Assembly: GCA_019155205.2 (NCBI GenBank)
Contig: JAHNZQ020000172.1
Span: 2,284,065 to 2,348,064 of the forward strand
Length of the DNA stretch: 64,000 nucleotides
Reading direction: 5' to 3'
Origin: Gracilaria vermiculophylla
Taxonomy: Eukaryota; Rhodophyta; Florideophyceae; Gracilariales; Gracilariaceae
The position numbers and the translations under genes are program-made. Below, piece by piece: positions 9,505 through 20,303 of this stretch. The notes beneath the pieces were generated by a model, which searched no databases, was not told the DNA's origin, and saw nothing but the letters and a program-made list of their open reading frames with translations. Positions within the stretch are counted from its first letter, which is position 1; each line of letters starts with the position of its first letter.

Positions 9505-11310
9505 TCACTGATTGAGACCAAGCGAGCTGAACGAAGAATCAATGTCATTCCATCCCCTAGAATCGAAGATCTCATATGCACTCTTTACAGGCTTGCTTCC
9601 GTCTTCGCTCCATTCCATCGAATAAGGAGCCCAAATTCCTCCCACTGCACTTCGCAGCTGCCCAAAATTTTCGTTCTCTAGTTCAATGATCGTCACCGGC
9701 CCATTCTCAATGGTAGAAGTGTCAAACACTAGTAGTTCTCCCGCGGCCGATTGCTTGCCATATCTAGTGCGTAAAACAGCTATGTGGGAACCATCTTGGC
9801 TCATGATGGCTCCGGATAGCTTGTCATCACTACCAGATGTAAACCATGTTCTCTGTGAAGAAGGATCGTTGTCGAAAGCCTTCAGTCCAGCTCTACCTGT
9901 CAAAACATCATACGCTGTACACACACACTGACCGTCATCCATTTTCAAATTAGGAAAAGATCCAGGCTCAACAAGCATCACGTCCTGCTCGAAGAAAGGA
10001 AACGTCAAATTCTCCTTCGACATGGTCTTCCGCTTTTTTCCGTTCAAGTCATTGATTGAGATTGTTGCTTCGAATACATCACTTCGAAGACCAACATTGT
10101 TTTCAGAATTCCAAAGGTTACCGGAAAAAGCGTCCGACACGATTTGCAAGCTAATCAGAGGTTGCGTCTCATTAGACGAGAGACAAAGTCCACGAATCGT
10201 AAGTTCACCGTTTGCTTCGAATACCTTCAGCAAATGGCTCACTATGATGCCGTTAATTTGAATTGTTCCTCGAATAGTGCCATATCTGGCAAGGACTGTG
10301 AGAAGACTGCCTGCTTTCAAATCTATTTTGGGAGGCTCACTCTTTGTTGACTTACCTATCAAGGAAGAGAGAAAGTTCGCGGATGCTGTTTTAGTGACGC
10401 ACATAGCCGTGACAATATAGTTGCCAGACGCGGTTATGCCAGTAAACCATGCACCCTTGGGAATATTGAATCGTGGATATCGCTTTGTTGTTCCACCCTT
10501 CTCAACGACGAACGCACCAGTAAACGAGCCGGCCGAAGTACGCCCAAGGCTCAAAATTACAGCGGTGTTACCATATCTAACAGGAGAGCAGGAAAGTTCA
10601 GTGCCTCGCTCTCGAACGAGTTCTTGTGAATCAGTCAAAACATCACCAAGCGCAGTAGGCCCTTTTGAAACCAGATTACCTCCATCGATCGCCAACGGAA
10701 GTGTGTATGGTCCCATCAGAAGCACTTTGGGCTTGCGTTGATCTCCCCAGTACATGATGCCATTTAAGCATGAGGCCCGAGGCTTCAGAGGCGCATTCCA
10801 GCCCCTCATACCTGGTGTCCCGTAGATTCCGCGATATATTCGTTTGCGAGCCCGAGATTCAACGAGGAATGCTTTTGTCCTGGCAAAACGCCCTCGTACC
10901 CAAATTTGACCCTCATCGGATAGAGGAAATGATAATGCGAGAACATAAGCATCCCCGTCCAGTGGATGAGATAATGGTGGGGCCTCCGCCAAGTGATCTG
11001 GAACTGACGGAATATTATAGTAAATCGTGGTTCCACGGCAAGTACCAGGCACATTTTCCGCAGTGGAAGGTAGCGGAAAACTTGGTTCTTTCGTGTGAGA
11101 TTGGGCACATGCCCATACCCTTCCACCGCTACCCTTTAAAGTGTTTATTCTGGCGAAAAACACGTTGGGCGCAAACAAGAAGGCGTTCGTAGCCGGTCTG
11201 AACTTGGGGTGCTCCGCCCATGCGTCCATAGCTTGATTCAACTGTTGAGTCTGCCTTACTCTAGACAAACAAATAAAGGCTACGTAGGTGTGCGAGAGCT
11301 ACCGTTTCAT
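9505..11310 (-). CDS. Carotenoid-oxygenase-like protein, probable pseudoenzyme
   Basis: About 587 residues that follow the carotenoid cleavage dioxygenase/RPE65 family from end to end. Recognisable blocks are PLDGDAYVLALSF (usual FDGDGMVHA), GRFARTKAFLVE and YRGIYGT (usual RFVRTEGFL and YRGLFGT), VEKGGTTKRYPRFNIP, EATISINDLNGKK, and GELLVFDTSTIENGPV near the end. The seven-bladed propeller normally holds Fe(II) with four His. By my alignment His1 is Ser (SCSP, about 226-229), His2 is Thr (WFTG, about 274-277) and His4 is Gly (AVGGIWAP), while His3 may survive at 345. The main reading frame begins without ATG; the first internal Met is codon 14 (11229). A candidate 8-base first exon ATGAAACG (11303-11310) with a 42-nt GT...TCTAG intron (11261-11302) would join it in frame. 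Family call good; enzymatic loss inferred. Confidence 0.7.
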
Positions 11311-12020
11311 CTGGATTTGAATGGGGGGCGACCAATCCGAAGCTCAGACGCAGACCTTTTGCGTTAAGCAGCTTGATTAAAACGGTTTGGAGATCATGAT
11401 CTCCAGAATAGTTTCCATCGAATTTACCTTTCAAATCAACTCTATTTTCAAAAGAGTACTGAAATACTATACAAGAACCATCTTGCTGTGCCTTCGAATC
11501 TTATTATTGAGGGCAGAGATGTCGATCGAATACTCATTGACCACTGTGCACTCGGTCCACATTTATCCGCAAGTCCAGTACGTTAACCCACTTTGAAATC
11601 TTCTACTGCAACCTTGAAAACATCCTCAAAGAAACACACGCTGATTCTCCTACATAGCAGACGCCGTGGAGAGGTAGTATTATATTTGATGGAAAATCCT
11701 TTCTAGGATGTACAGTTAAGAGGAAGCGCAAAGTTTCGATCGATTGCGTGATCATGAACTTTCTGTCGTGCCTATGCGGATGCGGAGACACACGTGACAC
11801 CAAAACAATCCTCACGTCAAGGATCAACACATGCCATCGAGATCACTATCAATCTACGTTTGCATGTTTTGATAAAGACAAATGCCCTTTACGTAGGAAA
11901 ATGTTCAGTTTATGCCTTTGAAGTCTATGAAGATCAAAGAGAACACAAATTAGCGAAATGTGATAATCCTCGAAGGATATAACACACCCACATCATGAGA
12001 GCATTGTCGGTTCCCCATTA
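11311..12020. other. Intergenic between two minus-strand genes
   Basis: About 710 AT-rich bases holding the promoter of the carotenoid-oxygenase-like gene and the 3' end of the kinase gene. No gene or repeat is recognised. Confidence 0.4.
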
Positions 12021-13850
12021 TCATCGCCGGCTCCTTCCCGTAAGCGAAAACGTGCGCCTCAGCCTTGATGTCAGCCTTGCCACTGGACTGCCATTGCCTG
12101 CAAACCTCCCCGAAAAAGAAAACGTACGGTAGCTTACGGAGCGTGAAGAAGCTCTTCGATGTGTTCTTCGGACTGTCTCATGACGATCTTCTTTTCTTCG
12201 ATCTGGTAATTTGGACCCCTCTGTTACCGCATAGTTTTGCTTGCGACGCTTCGGTCTCCTTAGTTCAGACACGAGAAGAAGCTTTGAGAAACACACAGCC
12301 ACCAAGATACACCGTTTTAGCTTCTTCCGAAGTTCCTCCGACGTGTATTTCGGTCGACATCGAACAGAGGTGTCGACTCCGTCGATTTCAATCATGCCAA
12401 GAAGGGGTTTCGCAGAAGAATGACGAACGTCTAAACCATCATCAGTAGCCAACCTTGGATCCATTACACCTTTGTTCGAGCATGCGCTTGATGCTTTTTC
12501 GCCCATATCGTGTGCACCTTTTGGTAAAGCATCGGGATGTACATTGTCAACGGAGCTGAACTGTGCCAAAAGCTCTTGAAATCTGGGGGATCGAGGTTCA
12601 TTAAGTCCATCGTCAGAGGACTTGATAGGTGCAACTTTTGATATGGTTGTCGCTGATTCATCAATACAAAGATTTCCAGGCTTACCCTGAACTCTTCCGA
12701 GCAGCAATTTGGATGTAGAATCATTGACCTTACTCCGAAGCTTTCTGTTCGTAAACCAAGAATGTTGTAATGCTCCTAGCGCCGTCAAACGTTTTCTAGG
12801 ATTTTGTTGCAGCAGCGATCGGACTAGGCTCATGGCTTCGATGGAAATTACTTTCCAAGCTTTCTGCCGAAATACGAGTTTCCCAGCGATCGTCAAATCC
12901 TTCGTCTTATCATTGTCCACTCCGCCATCATATGGATATTCCCCACACAGCATTCGAAAGATCATGACACCCACAGCGTACAAATCTACTGCCTCGCTGT
13001 ACGGTCTTTCACGGAAGATTTCTGGCGCAACATATACCGGTGTTCCGATGAGAGATCTCATGGATTCGTCCCCAGGTTCTGCAAAAAAGGTGGTGTATCC
13101 AAAGTCAGCCAAACAGACCCTGGTACTCTCCAAGTCCTCAGACTCGCATAGAATATTTTCGAGTTTGATATCACGGTGGGCATATCCGTTTTCATGCAAA
13201 TACACAAGAGCGAGGAGTACTTGTTTCGTTATCTGAAGTGCTGAGGCCTCGGATACCCTTCCACCTGCTTTCCGGACGATATCTTTTAACGAACCGCCCT
13301 GCATGAATTCCAAAACGAAGTAAGCTTCTGTGGGATAGTTGAAAACGTCATACGTTTTAACAACACCACTATGCGTGATATTGTTCATAGTATAGATCTC
13401 ACGTTGCAGTTCCCTATATGTGACCATGTCGAATTGCTGCTTCACAACCTTTTTTACGGCTACTACCGTCCCATCACTTTTTCTTGTGGCTCTGTACACT
13501 GATGCGAATGACCCTTCTCCAATTTGTTCGCCAAGTTCGTAATACATATGAAACTTTTTGGTAGATGAATTCTTAAGAACTGTCGCCCATTCTTGACACT
13601 GAAAACGATTTTCAAAGTGGAGAAAGTATTTGTATCCACTCTGCATTTGCAATGTGATTACGCGACCAAGAAGGGAAACTACTACTTTGGATTCAAGTGT
13701 AGAGATATAGGACTCGATTACGCCGGTCGGAGTTGGGTGAATGGTGATAGTAGAACCGCTCAGCTTCAAATACCTCTTTTGAGGAATTCCAAAAAATCGA
13801 TGACGATACCCAACCCATCCTTCGACGTCGTTGACTTTTGTTCTGGACAT
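12021..13850 (-). CDS. PH-domain serine/threonine protein kinase (CAMK/AGC-like)
   Basis: A 609-residue kinase. Residues about 8-95 look like a pleckstrin-homology domain (GWVGYRHRFFGIPQKRYLKL at its start, FQCQEWATVLKN as its C-terminal helix), which would bind phosphoinositides or proteins. The kinase domain spans about 103-365: glycine loop GEGSFASVY, catalytic Lys133 in VAVKK, HRDIKLEN with Asp227, DFG at 249-251, APE at 275-277, DLYAVGVMIFRMLCGEYPY, and the closing RLTALGALQHSWF. All key residues are present, so it should be active. The Lys two after the HRD Asp marks it as Ser/Thr-specific. The last 240 residues are a basic, Ser/Arg-rich tail. ATG start, single exon. The closest named group cannot be fixed by eye. 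Confidence 0.88.
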   Translation of the reverse strand: MSRTKVNDVEGWVGYRHRFFGIPQKRYLKLSGSTITIHPTPTGVIESYISTLESKVVVSLLGRVITLQMQSGYKYFLHFENRFQCQEWATVLKNSSTKKFHMYYELGEQIGEGSFASVYRATRKSDGTVVAVKKVVKQQFDMVTYRELQREIYTMNNITHSGVVKTYDVFNYPTEAYFVLEFMQGGSLKDIVRKAGGRVSEASALQITKQVLLALVYLHENGYAHRDIKLENILCESEDLESTRVCLADFGYTTFFAEPGDESMRSLIGTPVYVAPEIFRERPYSEAVDLYAVGVMIFRMLCGEYPYDGGVDNDKTKDLTIAGKLVFRQKAWKVISIEAMSLVRSLLQQNPRKRLTALGALQHSWFTNRKLRSKVNDSTSKLLLGRVQGKPGNLCIDESATTISKVAPIKSSDDGLNEPRSPRFQELLAQFSSVDNVHPDALPKGAHDMGEKASSACSNKGVMDPRLATDDGLDVRHSSAKPLLGMIEIDGVDTSVRCRPKYTSEELRKKLKRCILVAVCFSKLLLVSELRRPKRRKQNYAVTEGSKLPDRRKEDRHETVRRTHRRASSRSVSYRTFSFSGRFAGNGSPVARLTSRLRRTFSLTGRSRR

Positions 13851-15557
13851 AGCCTATCTCAAAACAATATAAATGGAAACTTTTTCTACGGAACTTATAA
13901 CACTTTTAAAGCGTTTATGATCGCGAAAGGAAAGCCTTGAAGAGGTAGCAGCTCAAAAACTCCACAATGGTGTACCGATCGAAGCCAACGAGGAGATGAG
14001 TGCCAGTGTATAAATAGTAGTCACTGACGAGACGAGCAATATTGTATCAAAACGAGTTGCGGAAGCAATTCGAATATTGCGGGGTAAAATACTGAAGCGG
14101 GGTACTGCTGCACCAGGTAATACTCGCCGAACAGAAAATCAGATAAGTTGTAAGACACCGACTTCCAGCAAGAAAATGGTAATTATGTCACCTGGGCGAG
14201 TATATGCCCAGTGCCTTGAAAGACGAGGAGTTGCGATTTCAAACCAACAGGAAATGGCTTGTAGACTTGCAATTAGCAGGGTGAAGTAGAGCGATACGCT
14301 GATATACTCCGCGCGAAAAGGGTTTGCGAGCTTTAAATTTCAGAAAGAAGATGGGGATGGGTGAGGAATTGGTGTGTAGCTTGAAGCCCACGTCTTTGAA
14401 AGATTGAGAGATGGTGACAGCTGAACGAGTGGGAAATGAGGTGATAAAGCTGCTTTGCAACATTTCCGTGAAATTCTTTGTCGGTTGGAAGAGTGTGCCC
14501 TCATGCACCGTGGCGATGACTGAATGGAGTTTTTTCGGATAAACACTGGCGTAGCCCTAGGTTGCTTTGAAGAGGAAACGAATACCAAAATATGCACTAA
14601 CGGTCTCCGAGAGATAGGTGAACAACCGATGCAGAAAAAAAATACTACTTGTGGAACGACGAGTCACGCGTATAACATCAATCGTCTTCCTGAACTGCAC
14701 GCATAGAGAGGCTCTTACAGCTCGGGGAGAAGACTTACAAAATAGGCTGGGGGCTTAGGTTCAAAGAGATGTGAGACTCTTCACTGAAGACTCTACACAA
14801 GGGCAAGTTGTTGTTTGACAGCGATTCCTGCCGACTACTTCGGTCAACACACGTGGGTATCTGATTGAAAAAGGAAGACGACTGTGAGATGGTGAGCATC
14901 TTAGTGATTATGTGCAAGACCGTTTTGGATGTGTTATTGCTGTACATCACATCCTGGCTGACACCATCGATGTAATTGTGCAATATGCACTGGTCAATTG
15001 GCTGTTAGAGAAGGGAAACCACTCTTGACTTTCACTTAAGGTAGTTGGCTGATCCCACCTTTTCCGCGAATACAGTTTTGCAGGATCCGTCACAAACTCA
15101 ACAGAAAAGGATTAGTAAATGAGAAACCATCGGAGCAATTAGCATGATGGAACACGACGCCGATGATGGTCGATTTCGAAGAAACAAACGAGGTTCACTA
15201 GACCTTGGCCGTGTAGCCAGAGAGAAGCGGATGCCTATGCTTCATTTCTACATGCAATTCGTGGGACATTCGCCCTTGCCAGATATGCAGATAAAGTAGG
15301 GTGCAGCCATAAACTGCGGACTGGAGGAGAAGCGCGAAAGCGGCCTATGACCAGTGAGCACTGGTGATTTCCCAGTACGAAGGGTAAGGGCTACTTGATA
15401 TGATACCGAAATGACGTACCTTTCGTACTGTAGTACAGCTGCCGTACTCAGCCTGGGTGCAGATTTCAGGGCGTTGAAGTGTACACAGCAGCGTACTTCA
15501 GATTCCAAAGTGTCAACGTGGCCAACAGTGCATAGCTCAATCCAAGTCTTGATCAAA
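13851..15557. other. Intergenic between divergent kinase and MCM4 genes
   Basis: 1.7 kb between the start of the kinase (-) and the proximal MCM4 promoter. Several open frames of 60-140 codons occur on both strands but show no domain and no codon pattern like the neighbours. It is unusually long for this island, and a small or non-coding gene could be hidden here, but I see none. Confidence 0.4.
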
Positions 15558-15610
15558 CCGCGGGAAATAACAGCGCCACTCTTGTCTGCTGCAAGTGTTT
15601 TGGCGGGAAA
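15558..15610 (+). promoter_or_regulatory. Paired E2F/DP-type sites in the MCM4 promoter
   Basis: Two identical copies of GCGGGAAA, the reverse complement of the E2F core TTTSSCGC, lie at 15560-15567 and 15603-15610. The second sits inside TTTTGGCGGGAAA, which fits the full E2F consensus. They are 204 and 161 bp upstream of the MCM4 ATG. MCM genes are classic E2F targets in plants and animals, so G1/S control of this gene by E2F-DP is likely. Binding itself is inferred. Confidence 0.65.
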
Positions 15611-15770
15611 CCACCATAGTCGAAGCCTCAAAGAAAGCTTGTGCCCACAGCACATTAGCATCCCGCCCAACCCCACCTCGCCTTTCCCCCCCGCCTCTGA
15701 AGCGCCATCTTCCGTTTAAGTTCGAGCTCATTCTACAACAAATCATTCCACACAGGACCCATACTCCACT

Positions 15771-18700
15771 ATGGTAGACGAGTCTTCAACGCCGGATGCT
15801 CGGTCTCCTTCGCCCTCTACCCGCCCCTCTGCGCCAAACAGAAGTGGTTCCCCAGGCACTCCGTCCAGACGCCACAGTCCCTCTGGACACCGCAGTCCCT
15901 CCGGACGCCGCAGCCCTTCTGCCGGACGCCGTAGTCCAAGCTCCCGCCGAAGCCCGACCGCTCGCCCCACCCCAATCACCAGCCAAAACCCGGCGCCTCG
16001 CAATCCAATGACTCCTCAACAAGCTTCCGTGCCTGCTAATCCGAACCGCACTCCTTCCGTCCGAGACACCCAGATTGCAACTCCATCTGCCGCTCGGCCA
16101 CCACGGCCCCCATCTCGCAGTCCGGGTGATTCATCAATTGTCCACCCAACCCCACAGCCTTCTCGTGCTTTGGTTCCGGGTCCTCATCGACGTGAGCTCG
16201 GCTCTTCTCCGATTCGTTTTCAAACTCCCACGCCCCATCACTTGACTCAAAGTGATGATGGTCGCATAGATAGCTCTCAGACATACTTGTGGGACACCAA
16301 CATTTCCGTAGAGGATTGTGAACAGCGGGTGGTAGCCTTCATCAAAGGTTTCCGTCTCCCAGAAGATACCCCGTCGACACCGTCTCCCGCAACTTCGGCC
16401 GCCAATCAACCTACGCCTCAACAGGGTCCTCTTCCTGAGGTAAATGACGAGATTCTCCCTGGACCCGCCCCGGCTGAAGGCTCCCAGTCAGGACCGCAAG
16501 AGTCTTTTCGCCCACTCCCAGCTCCCAGACGCGGCCCTGCTCCTGCGGAGCAACCATCTTTTTCTAAAGAACCCCATTTCATTGATATGTTACACCATCT
16601 TTCAGGGACTGGAGAATCAATCATCAACCTCAATCTCTCTCATCTTCACACCTTTGACTCCCTGCTGTATCGCCGAGTCATAGAATATCCTGAAGACCTC
16701 ATCACCATTTTTGATGCAACTATAAATCGCATATTCTGTGAATTATTCCCCGATGAAGCCGCTGATATTGAACAGAACCGTCGGAAAAGCATTCAGTCTC
16801 GTATGTACAACCTTCTGCCTGAGCAAGTGCAGTCTATGCGAGAGCTAAATCCGAGTGACATATCTAAGATGGTCTCGATTCGCGGAATGATAATTCGCGC
16901 TTCCACTGTCATCCCCGATATTCAAGCCGCAATGTACCGATGTACAAAGTGCAATGCGATGCAAGAGGTTTCCATTGCGCACGGTAGAATTGAAGAGCCC
17001 CGGAAGTGCATGTCATGTAATTCAAGAGATTCCTTCTCCCTAATTCACTCCCGTTCCCAGTTCGCTGACAAGCAGATGGTTCGATTGCAAGAAGCCCCAG
17101 AGAACATTCCCAAAGGCGAAACTCCTGCTACTTTCACCCTTGTAATGTACGACACGCTTGTGGATGCCGTCAAACCCGGTGATCGTGTTGAGATCACTGG
17201 AATGCTCAGAGCGGTGCCGGTCCGTGTCAACCCGAAGAATCGAACTATCCGTTCAGTGTTTCGTACATACATTGATTGTGTGCATGTTCGCACATTGAAC
17301 CACAACCAGTCTCGTCAAGATCTTCTAAGCTCAGCCGTCGATAAGGATACTCTGGGACAACCAACCGATCCAAACTCTGATCTTGCATTCGCTCAAGAAA
17401 CGGTAACTACGGAGCAGAAGAAAAGAAGAAAAGAATTCTTTGAAGAGCTTGCTTGTCACCCGTCGCTGTATGATCGACTCTCAGATAGTGTTGCTCCAAG
17501 TATATTTGGTATGGAAGACGAGAAGAAGGGTGTACTTCTTCAACTTTTTGGTGGAGCTCGGAAAAACGGACAAAATGAGGCAAACTCGGAGGCAATCGGT
17601 GATGGATCTGCCAGATTTCGGTCGGCCATAAACATTCTTCTGGTCGGCGATCCAGGTACTTCCAAATCGCAGCTTCTACATAGTGCACATAGACTTGCTC
17701 CGAGAGGGGTTTACACATCGGGTCGTGGCTCTTCTGCTGTCGGCCTCACCGCATACGTCACCCGAGATCCCGATAGTGACGATTATGTTCTGGAGTCGGG
17801 TGCACTCGTTTTATCAGATAGAGGTGTGTGCTGTATCGATGAGTTTGACAAAATGTCCGAATATGCTCGCTCTGTTCTCCACGAAGCAATGGAGCAACAG
17901 ACTGTGTCAATCGCTAAGGCTGGGATTATCGCGACTCTAAATGCCAGGACTTCGGTGCTGGCAGCTGCGAATCCTGTCAATTCTCGATATGATACAGCAA
18001 AGCCAGTTGTTGAAAACATTGACCTTCCCCCCACTCTCCTTAGCCGTTTCGATCTTATCTTTCTTGTTCTTGATGCACCGAATGCCGAATCTGATCGCCG
18101 ACTTGCAAAGCACATAGTCTCTTTATTTTTTAGGAATTACGACGAGAACATGAAAGGTGACCTAGGAAATGAGAAATCTGGTGAGACGAAGGAAGAAGAG
18201 AAAGTCGCAATTGATTTGGTGGAATATGACGATGAAATGCCCGCCGCCCCATCTTATGCCGGCGGGAAACTCCTCGACGCCAAGACATTGACGGAGTACA
18301 TAGCATATGCACGGGAAACTGTCGATCCAAAGCTCACGGACAGCGCGGCAGATGCGCTTGTCAACGGATATATCGAGATGAGATCCGTTGGTCGAGGGGC
18401 TGGAACCATTAGCGCCACCCCACGCCAACTCGAATCACTGATTCGTCTGGCCGAGGCACACGCAAGGATGCAGCTCAAAAATGAAGTGGAAGAAGCGGAC
18501 GTCCAAGAGGCCATGAGATTGGTGAAGAGTGCGTTGCGGATGTCCGCCTTGGACCCCAATACCGGCAAGATTGACATGAACCTCTTTGCAGCTGGAAAGT
18601 CTAGGGGTGATGATACTAAGGCGAATTTCTTGGAAAGTGCGATTATAGAGAAATTAAGGGAAATATCGCATGGCGGCGGCCTGCAAACCAGTAAGTTGCT

Positions 18701-18827
18701 AGCAGCATTACGGGAAACATCTGATGCAGTTATTAATGCAGGAGATCTTCGGGAAGCATTGAGATCATTAGAACAAAAAGAGGAAATCGTATTGAGTCAT
18801 CGGGGTACTCTTGTACAACTCGTTTAG
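15771..18827 (+). CDS. MCM4: DNA replication licensing factor MCM4
   Basis: A 1018-residue subunit of the MCM2-7 replicative helicase, which unwinds DNA at the fork together with Cdc45 and GINS. Residues 1-160 are a Ser/Pro-rich disordered tail with repeated SPSGRRSPS-type motifs, the usual substrate of CDK and DDK in MCM4. The zinc finger is Cys391-Cys394 and Cys413-Cys416 (CX2C-X18-CX2C). The AAA+ core has Walker A GDPGTSKS (626-633), Walker B CCIDEFDKM (Asp690-Glu691) and the MCM Arg finger SRFD (758-761). IFGMEDEKKGVLLQLFGG and the block RSQFADKQMVRLQE assign it to MCM4 and not another paralogue. A C-terminal winged-helix region follows 920. Slightly longer than metazoan MCM4 (about 860) because of the tail. 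ATG start, no introns. Confidence 0.95.
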   Translation: MVDESSTPDARSPSPSTRPSAPNRSGSPGTPSRRHSPSGHRSPSGRRSPSAGRRSPSSRRSPTARPTPITSQNPAPRNPMTPQQASVPANPNRTPSVRDTQIATPSAARPPRPPSRSPGDSSIVHPTPQPSRALVPGPHRRELGSSPIRFQTPTPHHLTQSDDGRIDSSQTYLWDTNISVEDCEQRVVAFIKGFRLPEDTPSTPSPATSAANQPTPQQGPLPEVNDEILPGPAPAEGSQSGPQESFRPLPAPRRGPAPAEQPSFSKEPHFIDMLHHLSGTGESIINLNLSHLHTFDSLLYRRVIEYPEDLITIFDATINRIFCELFPDEAADIEQNRRKSIQSRMYNLLPEQVQSMRELNPSDISKMVSIRGMIIRASTVIPDIQAAMYRCTKCNAMQEVSIAHGRIEEPRKCMSCNSRDSFSLIHSRSQFADKQMVRLQEAPENIPKGETPATFTLVMYDTLVDAVKPGDRVEITGMLRAVPVRVNPKNRTIRSVFRTYIDCVHVRTLNHNQSRQDLLSSAVDKDTLGQPTDPNSDLAFAQETVTTEQKKRRKEFFEELACHPSLYDRLSDSVAPSIFGMEDEKKGVLLQLFGGARKNGQNEANSEAIGDGSARFRSAINILLVGDPGTSKSQLLHSAHRLAPRGVYTSGRGSSAVGLTAYVTRDPDSDDYVLESGALVLSDRGVCCIDEFDKMSEYARSVLHEAMEQQTVSIAKAGIIATLNARTSVLAAANPVNSRYDTAKPVVENIDLPPTLLSRFDLIFLVLDAPNAESDRRLAKHIVSLFFRNYDENMKGDLGNEKSGETKEEEKVAIDLVEYDDEMPAAPSYAGGKLLDAKTLTEYIAYARETVDPKLTDSAADALVNGYIEMRSVGRGAGTISATPRQLESLIRLAEAHARMQLKNEVEEADVQEAMRLVKSALRMSALDPNTGKIDMNLFAAGKSRGDDTKANFLESAIIEKLREISHGGGLQTSKLLAALRETSDAVINAGDLREALRSLEQKEEIVLSHRGTLVQLV

Positions 18828-19646
18828 TTAAACAAGCTCTCTTTGGCATCACATCTACATTAAAAGAAAGCAATGATAACCACAATTTAAGCCTTGAGGA
18901 GTGCGAAGCCTGTCAGATCAAGAGGGTCAATATGCCGTTTTGCTGATGAGAATTGATTTCTTTTCTTTCGAGCTATCGTAATCTCGTGTTTTGGCTTTCA
19001 GGAGTTTTCATGTCTTCAGATCCGGAAGCAGAGAACTCCATTTTCAACGAAATTGCCACGAAGCCACATTAGATATGCATGATTTTTAGCCTGCGTTTGA
19101 AAGCATTATGGCTTGGGTACGGAAAACAGGATCATTGATGAGACTGGAGTAATTTCTGGAGTACTGCTGTGATGCAGATGGCTCCGGAAGGGGGATTTGG
19201 AACTCCTTCGGACTTAATCAGCCTGATTGCATAAAGGTGGAAATGATCCCGAGTGCGCCTTTGTTTCGCGCCTTATTGTGTTCTGCTCTTGTCCTTCTAA
19301 CGTAACTAAGCCTAACAGCAATCAAAAAACTTTTTTCGCGTCATGCACTTTTAAGCATTAATTGACAAGTGTAGAATGACATCGTCCGGTGATTGTTCTT
19401 ACTCAGTTTTGTTTTGATTTGAGAATCAGGCACACTAATCGCATCAGCCTATTGGTATTTTCTTACTGAACATGCGATTTGCAAGAAATTTTGCTCGGCG
19501 AATTGATTCTGAGGCGAAGGCAAGCACAGCAGGCCGTAACAAACAAGACACATTGTGCAGTAAGCGGGTCAACGAATTATACAAGTGAACACTGATAGAA
19601 GTACCACTTTATTATTTCGAAAACCAAAACCTTCTGCAGATAATGT
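18828..19646. other. Intergenic between convergent MCM4 and a membrane-protein gene
   Basis: About 820 bases containing two 3' ends. No gene, repeat or RNA recognised. Confidence 0.4.
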
Positions 19647-20303
19647 CTAAAGCGTTTGAGCCAACAATGCTGAAGTACCTTGGCGCGCCCATCTCCGCAG
19701 ACATTTCATCCTGAATTTAACAGAGACTCGAGAACCGTCATCCAAAACACAAGTGATAACTCCACGATTCGGATAGGACACCCACGGAGCAATCACATCG
19801 CGACCATTGTTGCCTGCGATGTGAAACGGAGCTCTAAACTCCCGGTGTACCATCTTTCCGTTGACATAGAAAGTAGACTTTCTACCTTTCCCATCACATC
19901 TTATTGAAAATCCATGAGTGTATTGTGCAACGCAGATTTCCGCACTCTGGTCAAGATGATTCTCCTGTATCTTTTGACGGATTCCCAGACGCCCAGAAGG
20001 CACGAGTACAAGTTTTGGCAGTTCGAAAGGTGCCTGTTTAACGTTTTTCTGCGGCCGAGTCCAGGTTGCTGATACAATGGAGATAGTCAAAAAGCCAAAC
20101 ATAACAAAATAGCGGGTAACTGACACTGTTTTCGACTGGCCGTTGTTGAGATTGGTCAATAGAGCAGACATTGCTGTTTTGTTTCTTTCAACGCTTTTTT
20201 TGTTACAATGGGCTTCGTTGGATAGAGGCTGAGTCTCTTCGCTGCGTCTTTTATCTTCATGTCTGGAGGAAAGACCAGTGCTGGCAGATTCGTCACGAGC
20301 CAT
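19647..20303 (-). CDS. Hypothetical single-pass membrane protein
   Basis: A 218-residue open frame from an ATG. I do not recognise a family. Residues 1-60 are polar and charged without a signal peptide. One hydrophobic segment (about 62-81, with FVMFGFLTISIVSA) predicts a type II single-pass membrane protein. Residues about 95-205 look like a small beta-rich domain with four cysteines (in EICVAQY, SIRCDGKG, GVITCVLDD and KCLRR) that could pair as disulphides in the lumen or outside the cell. It is the last host-type gene before the transposon field. It could be lineage-specific; that it is a real gene is inferred from the intact frame and its composition. Confidence 0.5.
   Translation of the reverse strand: MARDESASTGLSSRHEDKRRSEETQPLSNEAHCNKKSVERNKTAMSALLTNLNNGQSKTVSVTRYFVMFGFLTISIVSATWTRPQKNVKQAPFELPKLVLVPSGRLGIRQKIQENHLDQSAEICVAQYTHGFSIRCDGKGRKSTFYVNGKMVHREFRAPFHIAGNNGRDVIAPWVSYPNRGVITCVLDDGSRVSVKFRMKCLRRWARQGTSALLAQTL

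Noticed and set aside
15248..15676. Minus-strand open frame of 142 codons in the MCM4 promoter
   Set aside because: Overlaps the E2F sites, no domain, composition unlike the neighbours.
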